Positions 1 to 19,200 of a DNA stretch of 64,000 nt are shown here, one piece after another (the stretch's first letter is position 1; each line of letters opens with the position of its first letter). The notes beneath the pieces are model-generated. The model had not been told where the DNA came from. It did no database searches and was given only the letters and a program-made list of their open reading frames with translations. Both the position numbers and the translations under genes were made by a program. The DNA is from Datnioides undecimradiatus (lineage: Eukaryota; Chordata; Actinopteri; Lobotiformes; Datnioididae): contig WARS01000052.1 in NCBI GenBank assembly GCA_008933995.1, positions 4,216,001 to 4,280,000 on the forward strand, written 5' to 3'.

Positions 1-620
1 CCAGAACGTTTAAACAAGTCTCACCTTTCGAGAAAAAGCACTCATTTCATCTTGAAAAAGCCGAAATGTTCCTTAAAAAGCAAAGGGAACAAGGGGATCC
101 CTGCACCTCCTTTCAGTGTTGACGAACTCCAGTCAGACAACTTGAGGGAAAAAAAAAAGTTTCTTCACCTGAGCTTCCCAAAAAGGTGAGACAACAAACT
201 GCTCATTCACAGCCTTTAAAGGATGAAAAAGTATTTTCGCGGTAGTTCGGCGACGTATCTGCCAGTATAAATCACAGTACTTTGGGTGGGGAATTGGGGA
301 TTTACGTGTCTTCGTCGTCCTGGTCGAAAAAGTTAAGTCTTAAGTCTTACGTTACTTCCTAGATTTCTCCACGCACACACACGGACCCACGCAACCGTCG
401 TCGAGGTGGAAATAAATGGATGAATTTCCCGTAACTAACCTGAGAGATGTCACCGGGTTAGTTGACAGGAAATAAACCCGCAGAGAAAAACAACACCGCC
501 GGACTTTATAAAAGCCAGAGAGAGGAGGTGACACTTCGGCACAACCGCGCAGGAGAAGTTAATAGAGAGCGACGCGGCTGAGCTGTTTAATTGACCTCAT
601 TCGTTCAGACGGGGGGAGCT
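1..620. other. CpG-rich left edge, possible 5' end of a gene outside the window
   Basis: CpG dinucleotides cluster between about 230 and 620 (for example around 238-256, 390-402 and 541-580), whereas the following several kilobases are AT-rich and almost free of CpG. In a methylated vertebrate genome such a local excess often marks a promoter or first exon. A TATA-like tATAAAt lies at about 265-271. No open frame here resembles a known protein. I infer a promoter-proximal segment of a neighbouring gene, but neither strand nor identity can be read. Confidence 0.25.
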
Positions 621-3600
621 GTGTGGTTTGAGCACCACCTAGTGGCCGTTGGATGCATTACAACCCACAGCACATACAGTAGTGAAGTGATCATTTAATA
701 AAACAAATAAATTAGTAACAAATTTAATAAAAAAAAGGCATTTTACACCATTTCATAGATATTTTTGGAGTGCACAAAGCAAAACAAACGAACAAACAAA
801 CAAACAAACAAAAAACAAGATGTGTGAATAAAAAATTAAAAAAGCTAAAAAAAATATGACTTGCTATGCATGAATAGCACACAGAATAATACAGAATAAT
901 TTAAATTATAAAATTGAATTACAATTATTAATGAATCAATTTGGTTGTTACGTTAATGCAGCTGGTAAGAGTGGAGCTGGTGTTCATTAGTTGCAGAATA
1001 GCTTGTTCGTATCAAAAGGCTGGTCTTTGGTCTAAAACAATAAAACAATACATAATCATTTATTTGTTGATTATATTTTGCATATAATAGTTTTGTAGTA
1101 GAATAAACTACTGTAGAGTAACTTTATTGTCTTTGTCTCTCCTACAAATATTTAAGTCAAAATAAACAATATAAGATCATTAACAGAAGCACACACAAAT
1201 CATCAGCCATACAGAAACTTTGTGCAAATGTGTCTATATTTTTTCGAACTGTTATGTTTATTTTTCTTCACATTGACCTTGTCCAGAGGGCCTGGTCCAG
1301 AGAAGATGGTCAGCGTCATTAAAAACAGCCTGAGCGTTTTGTGATTAAGGTTTAATGCTATGTTTTAACGGCCTGTGTGACGCGTCTGTGTCCTGAAAGC
1401 AGAAGAAATGGTCAGCACTCTTAAAGCTGCTCCAGAGGCTACAAATCCTTTTGACACTTTTAATTAACATTTTGGCCCGCAAACTGTCGCATGAATGCAG
1501 CAACTGGAAATTATGTGTTTGTTTGTTAGGTGCTGAACAATAGTGTAATGTTTATTTATTTATAAGGGGTTATGTAAGGTTATTTAAAGGTTATCTTTAA
1601 CAATATGTGACTGTAAGAGCTGCTTCTGATGATGAGTAATCCTAGAAATACATTCAGAATAATGTGCATAATCCTCTTGGACTGGTAAAAACATTATAAT
1701 GCTATAATAAGGGACTGAAAATGTTGCTATAGTTACATAGTTATAGTTATCATAGGTGGCCTTCACCGTAATTTGGCCTGACAAATCGTATTAGCACATG
1801 TGGGTGATGAATACAAGAAAAGCAACACCTGTTCGATATGACACAAATCAATGCAAATCTGCAGGGAACCTTTTGTGAAGATTATGTTGTTGAGACCATG
1901 TCAGGGGAATGATCATGCAAAACAGAAATTTGCCTGTGATGCGCAGCAGAAGCAGCATTATGCAAAATAAATATCTTTATAGAGGTTACACAGTCCACAC
2001 GACGTTTGCCAGGTCTGTCATCAGTTCAGTTTTAGGTCAAAGAACTAGTTTATTTCTAATCATTTTAACACCTTTTTTGCTGTGATTGGATGTTATTATC
2101 TCTATAAGTGGGGTCCTCTTCAACAATGTTCCTCTAAATTAAAAAAAACACAATTAAAGGTGGGGGAGCCTTTAATACATGAAGACAACTTAAAGTGCTG
2201 TGCATAAACAAATAAAAAGGAAAAGAAAAACAGTAAATAACATTTAAATGGCAAGCAAAGGAGTAGATCTTTAATAAAAGGCAAAAATAAAGGTATGGAA
2301 AGGGCAAAGTCGAAACCAAAAGTAGTCAAACTGAAGCAAATAACAAGACAACACATAAATGCTGGTTTGGAGAAGTAGCTGCAAGTGTTGGACTGCAGGA
2401 TTTTGTCACACAGAGTGAAAGTGTTTTAATCTTTAACAGAGACAACAGAATCTATGAACCTTCAGATGCAGCAGATAATGTAAACAGCGTATTTCCCATT
2501 TCCCATGTATGTAATTGCAGAAACTGAAATTAAACAATCTTTATTTTCTTTCTTTCTTTTTTTTTAATCAAACAAAGCTTCATTAATTTTTGCAGTCCAC
2601 AAGAAGACGGCCCAGGGTGAAAAGCGATTGTTCACGCGGCACCTCCACGACCGAGGGCATCCAAAATCAATAACACGTCTTATGATGATCAGTTTTGCTT
2701 ATGCTAATGCGGCGCCTGTCCATTCGGTTATATAATGACTGCAGAGGTGCTGAGCCGGTGTGTCCCGATTTAGTGAGGAAGCTCGCAGACACACTGACAG
2801 CTTATTATGGCGTGAGGAATGAAGAGAGGCAACGCAAAGTGTTACTCAGCACAAATCGGCTGCTGTTGATGACGACTACCTGCAGAGGCAGCCAGATTCA
2901 CCCACACAGGAAGACAAATTAGGACACGCGCACTCACCGAGGTGCACGCGTCGTTTCTTTGTGTCAGAATCGCACATTCATCACTCCTGACAAAATATCT
3001 GCCGCTGAGTGCTGTGATAAGCCAGCGTGCGTGGTCATTTAGGCTGCGCTCCTTCTGATTATTTTAACGGGGGGTGGGGGGGGGGGCGATGATGGCGGCC
3101 TCATTAGCACTAGGCTGGTGCCACATCAGGTGTCACTCTTGTTCCTGCTGGACTGAGCCAGTTCTGCAAAGACACACTGAATCCAGTTCAGTAGGCACAG
3201 GAGTACACAACTCAGAAACGTCCACATTATCACATAATAATCCCCCAAATAACCGAGAGGACAAAATTTAATAAGCCATGGATCTATTTTAAACTCTTTA
3301 AGTCCATAGCTGACATACTGATATGGTTTTAATTGACTGAAATCACAATTTTCTCGGAAAATCTGCAATTTTATGTAATAAACTTTACCAAAAATGAAAA
3401 CATAAAGTGTTGAAAATAAACTTATAACACTGGAAAAGTGATTAAGTGCTTCACCAATCACATTGACTGGGCCTTCTGTCATTAATCGTTAGCCTTTCCT
3501 CTGTTTCGTCTTCCTCTCCATACAAATGTTTGTGAATCAGGTGAAGCTACTGTACAATGTGTCTGGACATGCAAAGATTTTTACTGCATTCCTCTTTGTT

Positions 3601-6600
3601 TTACAGTACAGGTGGTCCGACTTTTCCATTCCTTCTTCCCTCACCTTGTTCCTTCGGGGACAGCAGAGGGTTCTCAGTTATGCGGGAGCTCATTGTTTCA
3701 TGTCAGACACTGAACTTAGCCACTGTGAACAATTCCTCTTTGGTTCAATGCTCACTAATGAGCTAAGTTCTGCATCTTCAGAAAAAGTCATCCCGGAGTG
3801 GCATTCGCAGCAGGAAATCTGAGCTTCGCGTGTCTCATTCTGTAGGAAAGAAAAAAATTCCTCATACAACTCGTTAAATAGATTTTTAATGGATATTATG
3901 GATTTAAGTCATGTTGTAATCATGCTCAGTCCTGTTAAAGTAATAACGCCTGCTGCCTTCATGCTGTGACTTATCCAAATGAGAAATCCAGGTCCACTGC
4001 TGGCAAAAAAGTCATTAAAAATAGAAAAAAACTGAGGAAATTGCTCATAAAACAAACTATATTAGTCTAATATATAACACTGACTTCTAATATAAATGTA
4101 GAATGAGTGGAGACATAAGATGAGTGGTTGGCCAAAGAGTTAGACCGCAATTTATTACTTTCAGATGCAATAAGTGAATGGGCTCCTTTCATGACAGGCA
4201 TGTTAATAAAGCCTCACGTCACGTCGTGGTGGAATGCGCATTTTTTATGCAAGTAAAACCAAAAATTCTTCAAAAAGTGATAAACACCCATGAAAATTTT
4301 TGCACTGAGAGCCAAATTGACTTAAAATAAGAAAAACGTACTCATACTCATACTCATTATGCAGCATAGCGGCATTACTATATAAGACATGATGATATAT
4401 AAGTTATAAATGATTGAGAATAATAAACTTTTAACTATTAACCACATGTCTTTGTTAACCTGTAGCATTTTTAGCACAGTTTAGCAAACCAGGAGACTCA
4501 CAGACCAATTGCATGTGATGACGAGACTCAGCCAATCAAATCTGTGCATTCCTGTATCACTTTGAATCGAATCAGTAAGTCTCTCTCATACACACACACA
4601 CACAGAAATGACAAGATTTTAAACTACCCGTTTAAAATTAACAAACTCTACCACTATGTTGTACTTGAGTAATTGTGTTTAGTTACTTTCACTTCTGCTC
4701 AAATGTAATGACTAAAGCAGAAAACAGGGCCCATATGCAGCCCCTCATTTTTGCACAGACCGTTAAGAGAAGGTTGTAATGTAAACTGCTGTGTTTCTTC
4801 AAACGCACACATCGTCTTTCTGTTTTCACACAGTGGATATATGCCTTCCCTCCCGGCTCTGAGGAGTCTCTACCTTCGCCGTTTGTACTCAGATAGTCTG
4901 TCTGAGCCTCGGGACATGGGCTCAGTTTTCAGAATAAACTGTTAGTCCGCCCAAACAGTGGTGTCATGACATCACTGCTCTGTGGAAAACAACTCACTCT
5001 CACGTTCGTGCCGCCACACAGGCATCCCTTGTGCTCTTATATTCGACAATTTACACCTCTTTCGAAATGGCAAAATGTGACAGCGAGGGTCACATGATCA
5101 CATTTAGACTCACTGCCCTGGTTGTAAACGTAGGGCTCCATTATATTAATGCTTATTAAACATATTAATCAGGGCATTCTGTAATTTCTTCATCACTTCT
5201 TTATTGTTGCTACACACTCGGATTGACTGGGATTTCACACTCTTGCAGTGGTACAAATCTTGTAAACACAACCCTGGAGTTGGATTAGTTTCAGGGGTAT
5301 CAGTGTCCAAGTGAAGTTACCTGAGCTCCACAGCCATTATGTCATTTTTCACCCTGCTTCATGAGAAGAAAAGGCAGCTGCAGCCTTTGTCATCGCGCCA
5401 CCTCCTCCTCTCCTGTGGAGAAGATGAAGTGTGATGATCCATCCTGGGATTAAAACAAGCGGAATAACGAAGCCTTCCTCTGTCACCCTTCATACACAGA
5501 CTTTGTTGAACTTTTCACGGCTCGTTCTGCTCAAGTTAATGGTTGCTTCCGGAGGGGAGAAGCGGGCAGAACATTTCAGAGATGGTGGAGTTGTTATCAG
5601 CAATTGTGGGTATAACAGGAGGATAGTTAGGCAGAAAAAATAGGGGGACAGAAGGAAAGAGGAGCACACTCTAAAACAGTCTACACAAGCAACTCTGCAG
5701 CACCACATTCAGCAAAAATGTTCCCAAATAAGAAAAGATGCACTTAAACGTGTAATTCTAACACATGCTACACTCTCCGTCCTCCACGCCTCTTCTGTTG
5801 ACCACAGAGCTTATATACCAGCTTTCATGCAACGCTTCTGTAAAGGTTTTGACTGTCAACTTACCTGCTGGCGAGGAGGAAAGCAGGGCGACAAGACAGA
5901 GAGAGGCCCTCAGCGTTGTCAAACCCAACTCACTTCTCTGCTGGTTCTTCTGGTTTCTGTTGCATGTTCTTAGCAAGACAGCGCTGCTTTCTGCTCCTCA
6001 AGCTGTTCACTGAGAGGTGTGGGTGAGCGAGGGGGGGGGGGCATGTGTGAAAAAAGAGAAGGCACAAAAAGGGAGGGGTGGGGAGGGGAGACAGAGGGAG
6101 GAAGGGAGGGGGAATGATGGGACAGGTGTGGAATTTACACACCCTGCTGGTAGCGCGCACTATTGGCATATTTGCCTCAGCATGATGAGTCACTCCTCTC
6201 GTGGTGGAAGTGAGAGAAAACGTGGGTTTCTGAGTGAGAAGGAGACACAAACTGAAATAAAGAGGAAGACTGTCTGCAGGATCATTGTTTCAACAGGAAA
6301 CAGAAAGGATTTTGGTTTTAAGTTCAGAGATTTTTTTTTTGTTAGTGCTGAGAACGAGTCTATCTGAGCACAAAAAACACAAAGCAAAAAAGGGAAAAAC
6401 AGTAGAAATTCACCTCCACATTATGTCGGACATAAATTGATAGACTGTGCATGTGAACGATATCTTTAAATCACAGTCAGATAGTCCGACTGACTGTTTT
6501 TCTCTGATTTCTAACCAACCTTATATGCATTTATGTCAAACTGAGAGCGACTACCATGAAACAAGATGACAGAAAATAGTACATTAAAACACTTTTTTAT

Positions 6601-8920
6601 ATCCCAACGGCAGGAGTGGGTGTTAATTTAAGTATTGTCATCAAACCAAATGAGATAAAATTACAATAGAAAGTAATGTGCAGGAGAAAAGGCCCCAGAC
6701 GGGCTCATTAATGACCTCTGTGTACGTATCAAACAGTCCAAAAAAACATGAATACTCACGCTTGAACCCTTGGAGCAGTATGTAACGTCAAAGATATGCC
6801 GCCCGCAGCTTATGACATAGAAAGACAAAACAGTAAAAGAGAATGTAAAGTACTTTCTAACATGTTTGGTTTGACTTTAATGGCTACATCTGGTTCTTCA
6901 TTTTTATTATTGTGAACAAATCCCTCATGCAGAGTCAAACCAACAATGAATCGACCCCACTAAATTGTCTGTGGAGCTAAAGCCTGATATAGATTATCCC
7001 TCCGTGCTATAGAGCTCCATTGTTGAACTCAAAACACATAAATTAGCCACACTGTTACACTGGTTGACATAGTCCTCCATTATAATGAGCATGTAGACTC
7101 AATCCCACATGCACTTTTCTGCTGCCAGACGGAGTCACTGTTAAACCGAATGTGTATCAATCCGCAGCAGAAAACAGTCCCTGATAAATACAGTATGCAA
7201 CCTGTGTTTCAGTGATGTCAAGACAACGACGATTAACACATACTTGGTTTTGGTCTTTTCAAGTAGCATCTGTAAGAAAATTGTCAAATAACATCACTAA
7301 TAATATAGTTTAGGAAAGTTGCTTTGTTTTATTACATGAGACAAAAGGTAACACAAGTCACTTTTATTCAAAGTCGGCTCAATATAAATCATAGAACTGT
7401 AACAAATGTGAGTTTCAAATACTGTAAAGCACAACTTAGATTATGGATAAAAGCATAATGTCATCCAATAATCTCAGCCTAATAAAAGGTAATATCACGT
7501 GTCATTATACTAAATATTAACACAGCAAGAATTGAGTGAAGGCCTTGCTTTTACTGTAAACAGTAAGCTTCAGGTTTTTGTAAAAACAAAAATGCAAAAA
7601 TGGAAGAACAGTGTGAAACGTATGCACTTCCTTGTTTCTTATATTTGTTCCTCTCTGTGAAAAGTAAGTCAGAGTCACACAAATCCCCTCAACTCACTTT
7701 TTTTGTCACTTTTTGTTTCCTAACACTGTTTGTCTAGTTGTAAACTCAACCCGCTTGTAACAAAGCAGCTGAAATGGAAAACTTTCGCCCTGCGTCACAT
7801 GAGGGTCCTCATGTCAGTCACCATAACCGCCATGTACATTCTGCCCCCTCTACATCAGGATGATTGTTTTGATTTGACGGCTGCAACCCGATACCCGTCG
7901 CTTCCATACATGGTCGGTACATGTCACTGTCCCTCTGCAGCGGGGCGGCGAGACTGAAAAGAAAGAAAGAAAAAAATAAAAAATCAGGGAGGCTGTCTCG
8001 AGTTGTTTTTCTCCCCTCGCCTTTTAAGAGCACTCTGCAGCGCGCTCCTCTCTGGCCCCTAATGCACCCGGTCCATTTAGCAAGGCAGAGCTGTGAAACC
8101 CAAGATCACAGGCATGGTCAAAAACAATTTCACCCTCTGATTGAGCCAATATCCACTTTACATTTTGAGGAGAAACAGGAATCTGAGACGTGTTACTCTG
8201 CATGTACAATACACAAGCTCTGTATTTTGTAATCTGTTCAGGTGATGCTACCCAGTCCCACTATATCTGTCTGTGAGACCTCTGAAATGTTTTTGGATTT
8301 TGACAAACACCCTTATATCCTCTCCTCGGCCTTGTAACCTCAGCTACCGAATACAAAACGTATTACTACGAGTGTGAAAACGAACATTTTCTAAGCAACC
8401 CTTTCTCAAGGGGTCACTGTTTTGAAGCAGTTGCCCCGAGCACAAACAGATGAGGCGGCTTCTGTGTGAAACCAGATCCAGTCTCGAGTGATGGGCAGTG
8501 CATGGCAGGGAGTCCTGGATGCATTAGCCCAGGCTAATGGGCTAGCTGGCTCCGAGAGGCCCAACTGTCCATTATGTGCGGCTACGGCTGGAAGAGTTTG
8601 AAGGTAAACCGCTTCTGACTGCTCTGATGTCCAACAGGACCCTCAACTCTCATATAATTACGTGATGCTGATGTCTCTGATATTTGAATTTACAACAAAT
8701 CTATCATTTCAACTGAACGCAACCATTGTTTTCTGGCATTTTACTACAGAGCAGATGTAGTTTTTCATTTCATAAAGTGACATTTATCAGCTGCTCTCTG
8801 CTTCGCATTCAGTTTCTCCACCACTTTGGTTCCAGACTGAGGTGTCTCAACAACAACCGAACGAATATCAAAGACATTTTCCACAGACATTTATGGTCCC
8901 CAGAGGGTGAAACCCGCTGA
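621..8920. other. Intergenic, AT-rich; no gene seen
   Basis: I read both strands and found no exon chain or recognisable protein. The block holds simple AAAC repeats near 785-812, G-runs at 3069-3086 and 6030-6115, and a CpG-richer island at about 2600-3070 that could be a regulatory element. Short open frames in it (such as 2695-2922 and 6017-6367) have no recognisable family and no matching splice context. Confidence 0.5.
6071..6088 (+). other. Potential G-quadruplex
   Basis: Four runs of three or more G separated by single bases (GGGAGGGGTGGGGAGGGG), inside a longer purine-rich stretch at about 6025-6120. This pattern meets the usual G-quadruplex rule. There is no gene next to it, so any role is unknown. 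Confidence 0.4.
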
Positions 8921-8924
8921 TTTC

Positions 8925-9135
8925 AATGATCTTCTCACTTTTCTTCGCGCACCATCATGAGTTTGACATTTGCAGGTTTTGAGTGAAAACAACTCTTTTG
9001 ATTTCTTTGCCATGAACATTTCATATTCTCCTTCTCCTTTTAACTTTGTTGACCCCCCTAACTTATCAACCAGTGCCACCACCAGTCACAATAAATGACA
9101 TTCCCATCAGCATGTTATCAGTTCACATTGTGAGC
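8925..9135 (+). repeat. Fragment of a common percomorph interspersed repeat (copy A)
   Basis: Contains the recognisable order 'accatcatgag..ttgacattt', 'ttttgagtgaaa', 'atttctttgccatgaacatt', 'aaatgacattcccatcagc' and then repeated 'catgtta/gagcctgct' elements. I recognise this order from a very abundant repeat of spiny-rayed fish genomes. Copies B (15925-16290) and C (35425-35725) share other parts of it. It is degenerate and has no coding capacity. The family assignment is from memory of the repeat, not from a search. Confidence 0.5.
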
Positions 9136-9179
9136 CTGCTAGTGTGTTGACATGTTAGGATTGACAACCATTCTTTAGC

Positions 9180-9350
9180 TTTCTACCTTCTATCTTTCCT
9201 TAACTCCTTTTTGCTTCTTTCTTTCTCATTCCTTCATCCTTCTTTCACTTCTCTTCCCTTTCCTACCATCTTTTCCTCCTTTCCTCTTTATCCCCCCTTT
9301 TTTCTTCCCAGTCCTTCCTTCCTTTCCTATTTTTTCTCTCCTTTCCTTAT
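9180..9350 (+). repeat. Pyrimidine-rich low-complexity tract
   Basis: About 170 bases of irregular CTTT, CCTT and TTCC units, almost without purines on the plus strand. It directly follows repeat copy A and could be its degenerate tail or an independent expansion. Confidence 0.6.
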
Positions 9351-9846
9351 CCTCAACAGTCTATATCTATCTATCCAATGCAGTTGACTTTGATTTTAAT
9401 TTATAGAAAATAAAGAACCAGGTCTACAGCTGGTGTGGAATAATACCAGTGCAATTTAAGAGGAAAAAGGACCATAAAAGATCGACAAATCAATTCCATC
9501 CAATCCGTCAATTTTATGTAATTTGACATCCACAAAAACCCATCTGTGCAAATCGGACGTGGCCTTTGAGAGTGAAATGTTCCCTGCTTTCGGTGACTGT
9601 GAGCAGTAGTTTGACTGAAGGTGGATAATGAGGGACACGTGTAGGTTTTCTGTCCTTGCGAGTGAGTTTCAGGACATTTGGCATCAGCTCTCAAAGTGAA
9701 GTGTAAGGAAGTTAAAAAGGCCACAGAGGTGGGAAGGAGCCACGTGATGAACAGCCCTGTAAGTGGAGAAAAGTGGATTGATCTGTTTCCTTTGCTGCAT
9801 GCAAAGCCAAACAGGCATTTTGGAGGGAGTGAGTAATGTAATGGAG

Positions 9847-15920
<6,074 letters not shown>

Positions 15921-15924
15921 GGTC

Positions 15925-16290
15925 CACCTCTTTTGTACAGACTGAAATATCTCAACAGCTATTGGACAAATTACCATGAATTGTGGCACACACATTTATA
16001 TCCCCATAGCAATGAATTCTAAAAACTTTGGTAATGTTGTAAATTTTCATCTAAAGCTGTTTTCAGGTCAACATCTTAGTTTAGCTGTACTTTACTTAGT
16101 GCTTAAGAGGAGATGTTAGCATGCTACACACATCAAATTCAGTTGGTGAGCATGATGGTTATCTGGGGAATTCATCTTTGGGTAAACCGGACATAAATAC
16201 AACATTCACATGTCCAGACAGAGAGAAAGATAATGTTGTGTCATGTTAGCACTGTTGTTAGCATGCTCTGGCATCAGCAGAAGCAGTTAT
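15925..16290 (+). repeat. Fragment of a common percomorph interspersed repeat (copy B)
   Basis: Carries 'gaaatatctcaacagctatt', 'ttaccatgaatt', 'ctttggtaatg', 'ttttcatctaaagc', 'caggtcaa', 'agctgtactt' and several 'gttagcatgct' units, in the order typical of this repeat. It has the same orientation as copies A and C. No coding capacity. Confidence 0.6.
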
Positions 16291-16299
16291 TTTTTCAGT

Positions 16300-19200
16300 A
16301 CTTGATGATTTAGTGCAGAGGTTTCAACACTGCGTCTTCTCATCAGCTCACATAGATCCGGTCTAAGTATTGGCTCATGCTCGTCTGAGGCGGTCTCAAC
16401 TACAAACATGCCCTTGCATTCGCTGTAGCGTGTCCTTTTGTGCTGTCAGTGCAGAGCGGATAAAGCCCCCTCCCGTCCAATCCCACCATCTATCTCTGCC
16501 TTCTCCCTTGTCACTATCCAAGAGCTGTACCTGATGAAGAGGAGCACTTTTTCCCCCCCCTCTGTTTGTACTTTGTCCCTGTGGCAGTTGCAATCTCATG
16601 CCAACAGGGCAAAATGAATCATTTCATTCCCATTTTCTTACTGTCAGCCATGGCAACAGCTTTCTGCCAGCCATCTCAGCTGTGCTTCTCAAGGCAATGC
16701 TCACTCTCTCCCTGTCATTATCCCATCCATTAAGGCTTTTTGCCATTGTCATTTGGATTCCAGGCCTTCTTTTAACAGCCGACTCCCGTGTGGTGTCCTT
16801 GATGCTCACTACATACAGGCAAATTAGCCCCGGCATCCTGAGGACTAATGTGCTTTGTGTGCAGAGTCACTGTCTGAGCATCACAGCATACTGTGAGGTA
16901 AGTTGCATGTAATAACGACATGAACATGTGAAATAGTTTCAAGGACAAAAAGCTATAGATTTAATTTTGATTCTAATAGAAGAAATGATGATGCGTAAAA
17001 GCAGCGAATTTCAGACTCAAACCATTTTAGTTCTCCCACAGGAAAAAAAAAAGTCAAGGACCAACTTATCTTATGAATCGCATGACGCAGCGTTTTTGCG
17101 GCACCATGATGCAATTGGGTTTCCTGGCTTGGAAATAGGAATTGTTTTATAATCCTCTTTGGAACAACGTAACCATTGTGTTCCCTAAAAGCAGGACGTG
17201 CACCAACACACCGAGCACCGATATAAGATGTGACCTCACCGGGTCCTTAGATCTAACGTTGTTTTCTGTGGAATAGGCTCCACATGGTCACTTGTCGCTA
17301 TCTCACAGCGGGGAAATCGCAGCTGAGTGCAGTTTTTCTGTTCACTTTCTCTCGCCTCAGTGAGTCCGATTTTACTTCACAAGGTTTTTAAACACAGGCG
17401 AATCGGCTTAATTCATGTGATTTTTGCCTGTTTTTGACACTTTCAATGCAGCATTGATTCGCATTTCTTCCCATAAACACAAAATCTCATCTCTTCAAGG
17501 CTAGATGAAAATGTCCTCTCATGGTTTCATGGTGATGGTGGCTCCACAGGAAATGCAATAATTTACTCACAATAGGAGATCATTTGGGAGTGAAATTAGG
17601 TTGACCTCATCGACAGCAGGAACCATTCATCCTCATTAAAGCAGCCAGTGTGCACAGACTGTTCGAGATATCAGGGACACTCACTCTTTTTATCTAGTTG
17701 ACTGATGACACATAAGCAGGTAAAACCCATTATCTGTCACTGATTTTCGTTATCGAAGTTGTAGCAGTTTTTAAGGAGAAGGTGCAGATAAGGAGTCACG
17801 AAGATGCCCCTGAAATTGTATACACAGTCAGTATGCATTAAAGCATCAATACAAGCAGCTGCATGGAGCTAAGTATCTCCTTTTAGCTCGATTATGCAGT
17901 GTTATAATTAATGTGACATAGAGTTTAAAATGCCCCTGAGGTAATTATGTTGTACAACCCTGCAAATAACAGAGCTTGTGATTGTTGAACTATTAGAAAT
18001 CTTCTGTTGGCTCTTAAGTTAGCAAACACAATGTTCGCAGTAACATGTCCTGGTGTCTGTTTCATAGGGAACTCATTAAACACACCACATCTGCACACCG
18101 GTGTAGAAGCAACAGTCTGATATGGGAGATTTTATGTCAGTCATATCAGAAAATGGCACACTGTCACCGTCATACTTCCAGGTTGTGACTCTGACTCCAT
18201 TAAACTGAGCAAAGTTTGATATTGAAACCGTCGACCAGAGTTCCTGAGAAGTTTGTATTTTAGACGTAGTGTACTATGTTTTCACTGAATAGTTGGACAG
18301 TTTCACGCTGTTTCATTAAAGTGCGCGTGTAGTTCCTTGGGTACAGACAGCCTGCAACGCTTGGGAACATATATCGTTAATGAAAAAATGGCGTTTATGT
18401 CTTTGTATTTCTGAAAAAAAGCGTAGTATATTGTAGTGACAGGAAAAACTAAAATATTGTACCAAAAACTTTACACCGTGCCCAGCCCAGCAGTGATGAT
18501 ATGATGTTCTGGCAAGATTGTCCATGCCTTTACAACAAGAGGTAATACTACTACTACTAATAATAATAATATAAAGAAATAATATTATTAGCATTTTCAT
18601 TCCCTTTAGTTGACAACAGAAATCACACCAAATGGTAATAAAGCTATATAGGTAAAGTTGAAACAATAAAATGCTGTAAGATGAGGAGGAAATGAGTACA
18701 GACTGACACAAAACTACCAATGATTCTAAAGGTTTTAAGTGTGACTGGCTTTAAAATTCAAATATAATATGAAAAACCTGTTTATGTGAGTTTGTCATTT
18801 CATCATAGTCTGCTGATCGCAGACTGACTAAGGAACAGTATTGCTTTAAAGGTTTGGCAATGCACTCTGAGTATGTTGTGGTGCCTTTAAGTTATTCAAA
18901 CTGAATGTAAAATCAATATATTAAATGCAAATTAATGCATTACAAACAATTTACATATTGTACGACGTGGGACTCCCGAGTTTGGATCAGTAAATATCTG
19001 GGCCCCTGCATCTGCAGGAGGGTAAGTAGGGCACACGCCATCTGACACATTCCCAACACCATATTGAGCTCTTGTTATAGACTCATTTAGAAGTATCCAT
19101 ATGTGTTAATTAGGTCATCTTGACCCCAGCGAGGACAGGAGAGCACATAGTGGCAGAGTGGTGAAGTGTGGCTCCCATTCGCTTCTTCGTGGGTGCCCTC

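Noticed and set aside
117-186. Exon-like open frame between ctttcag and aag|gtgaga on plus
   Set aside because: The frame is open for about 23 codons but resembles no protein and has no partner exons in view.
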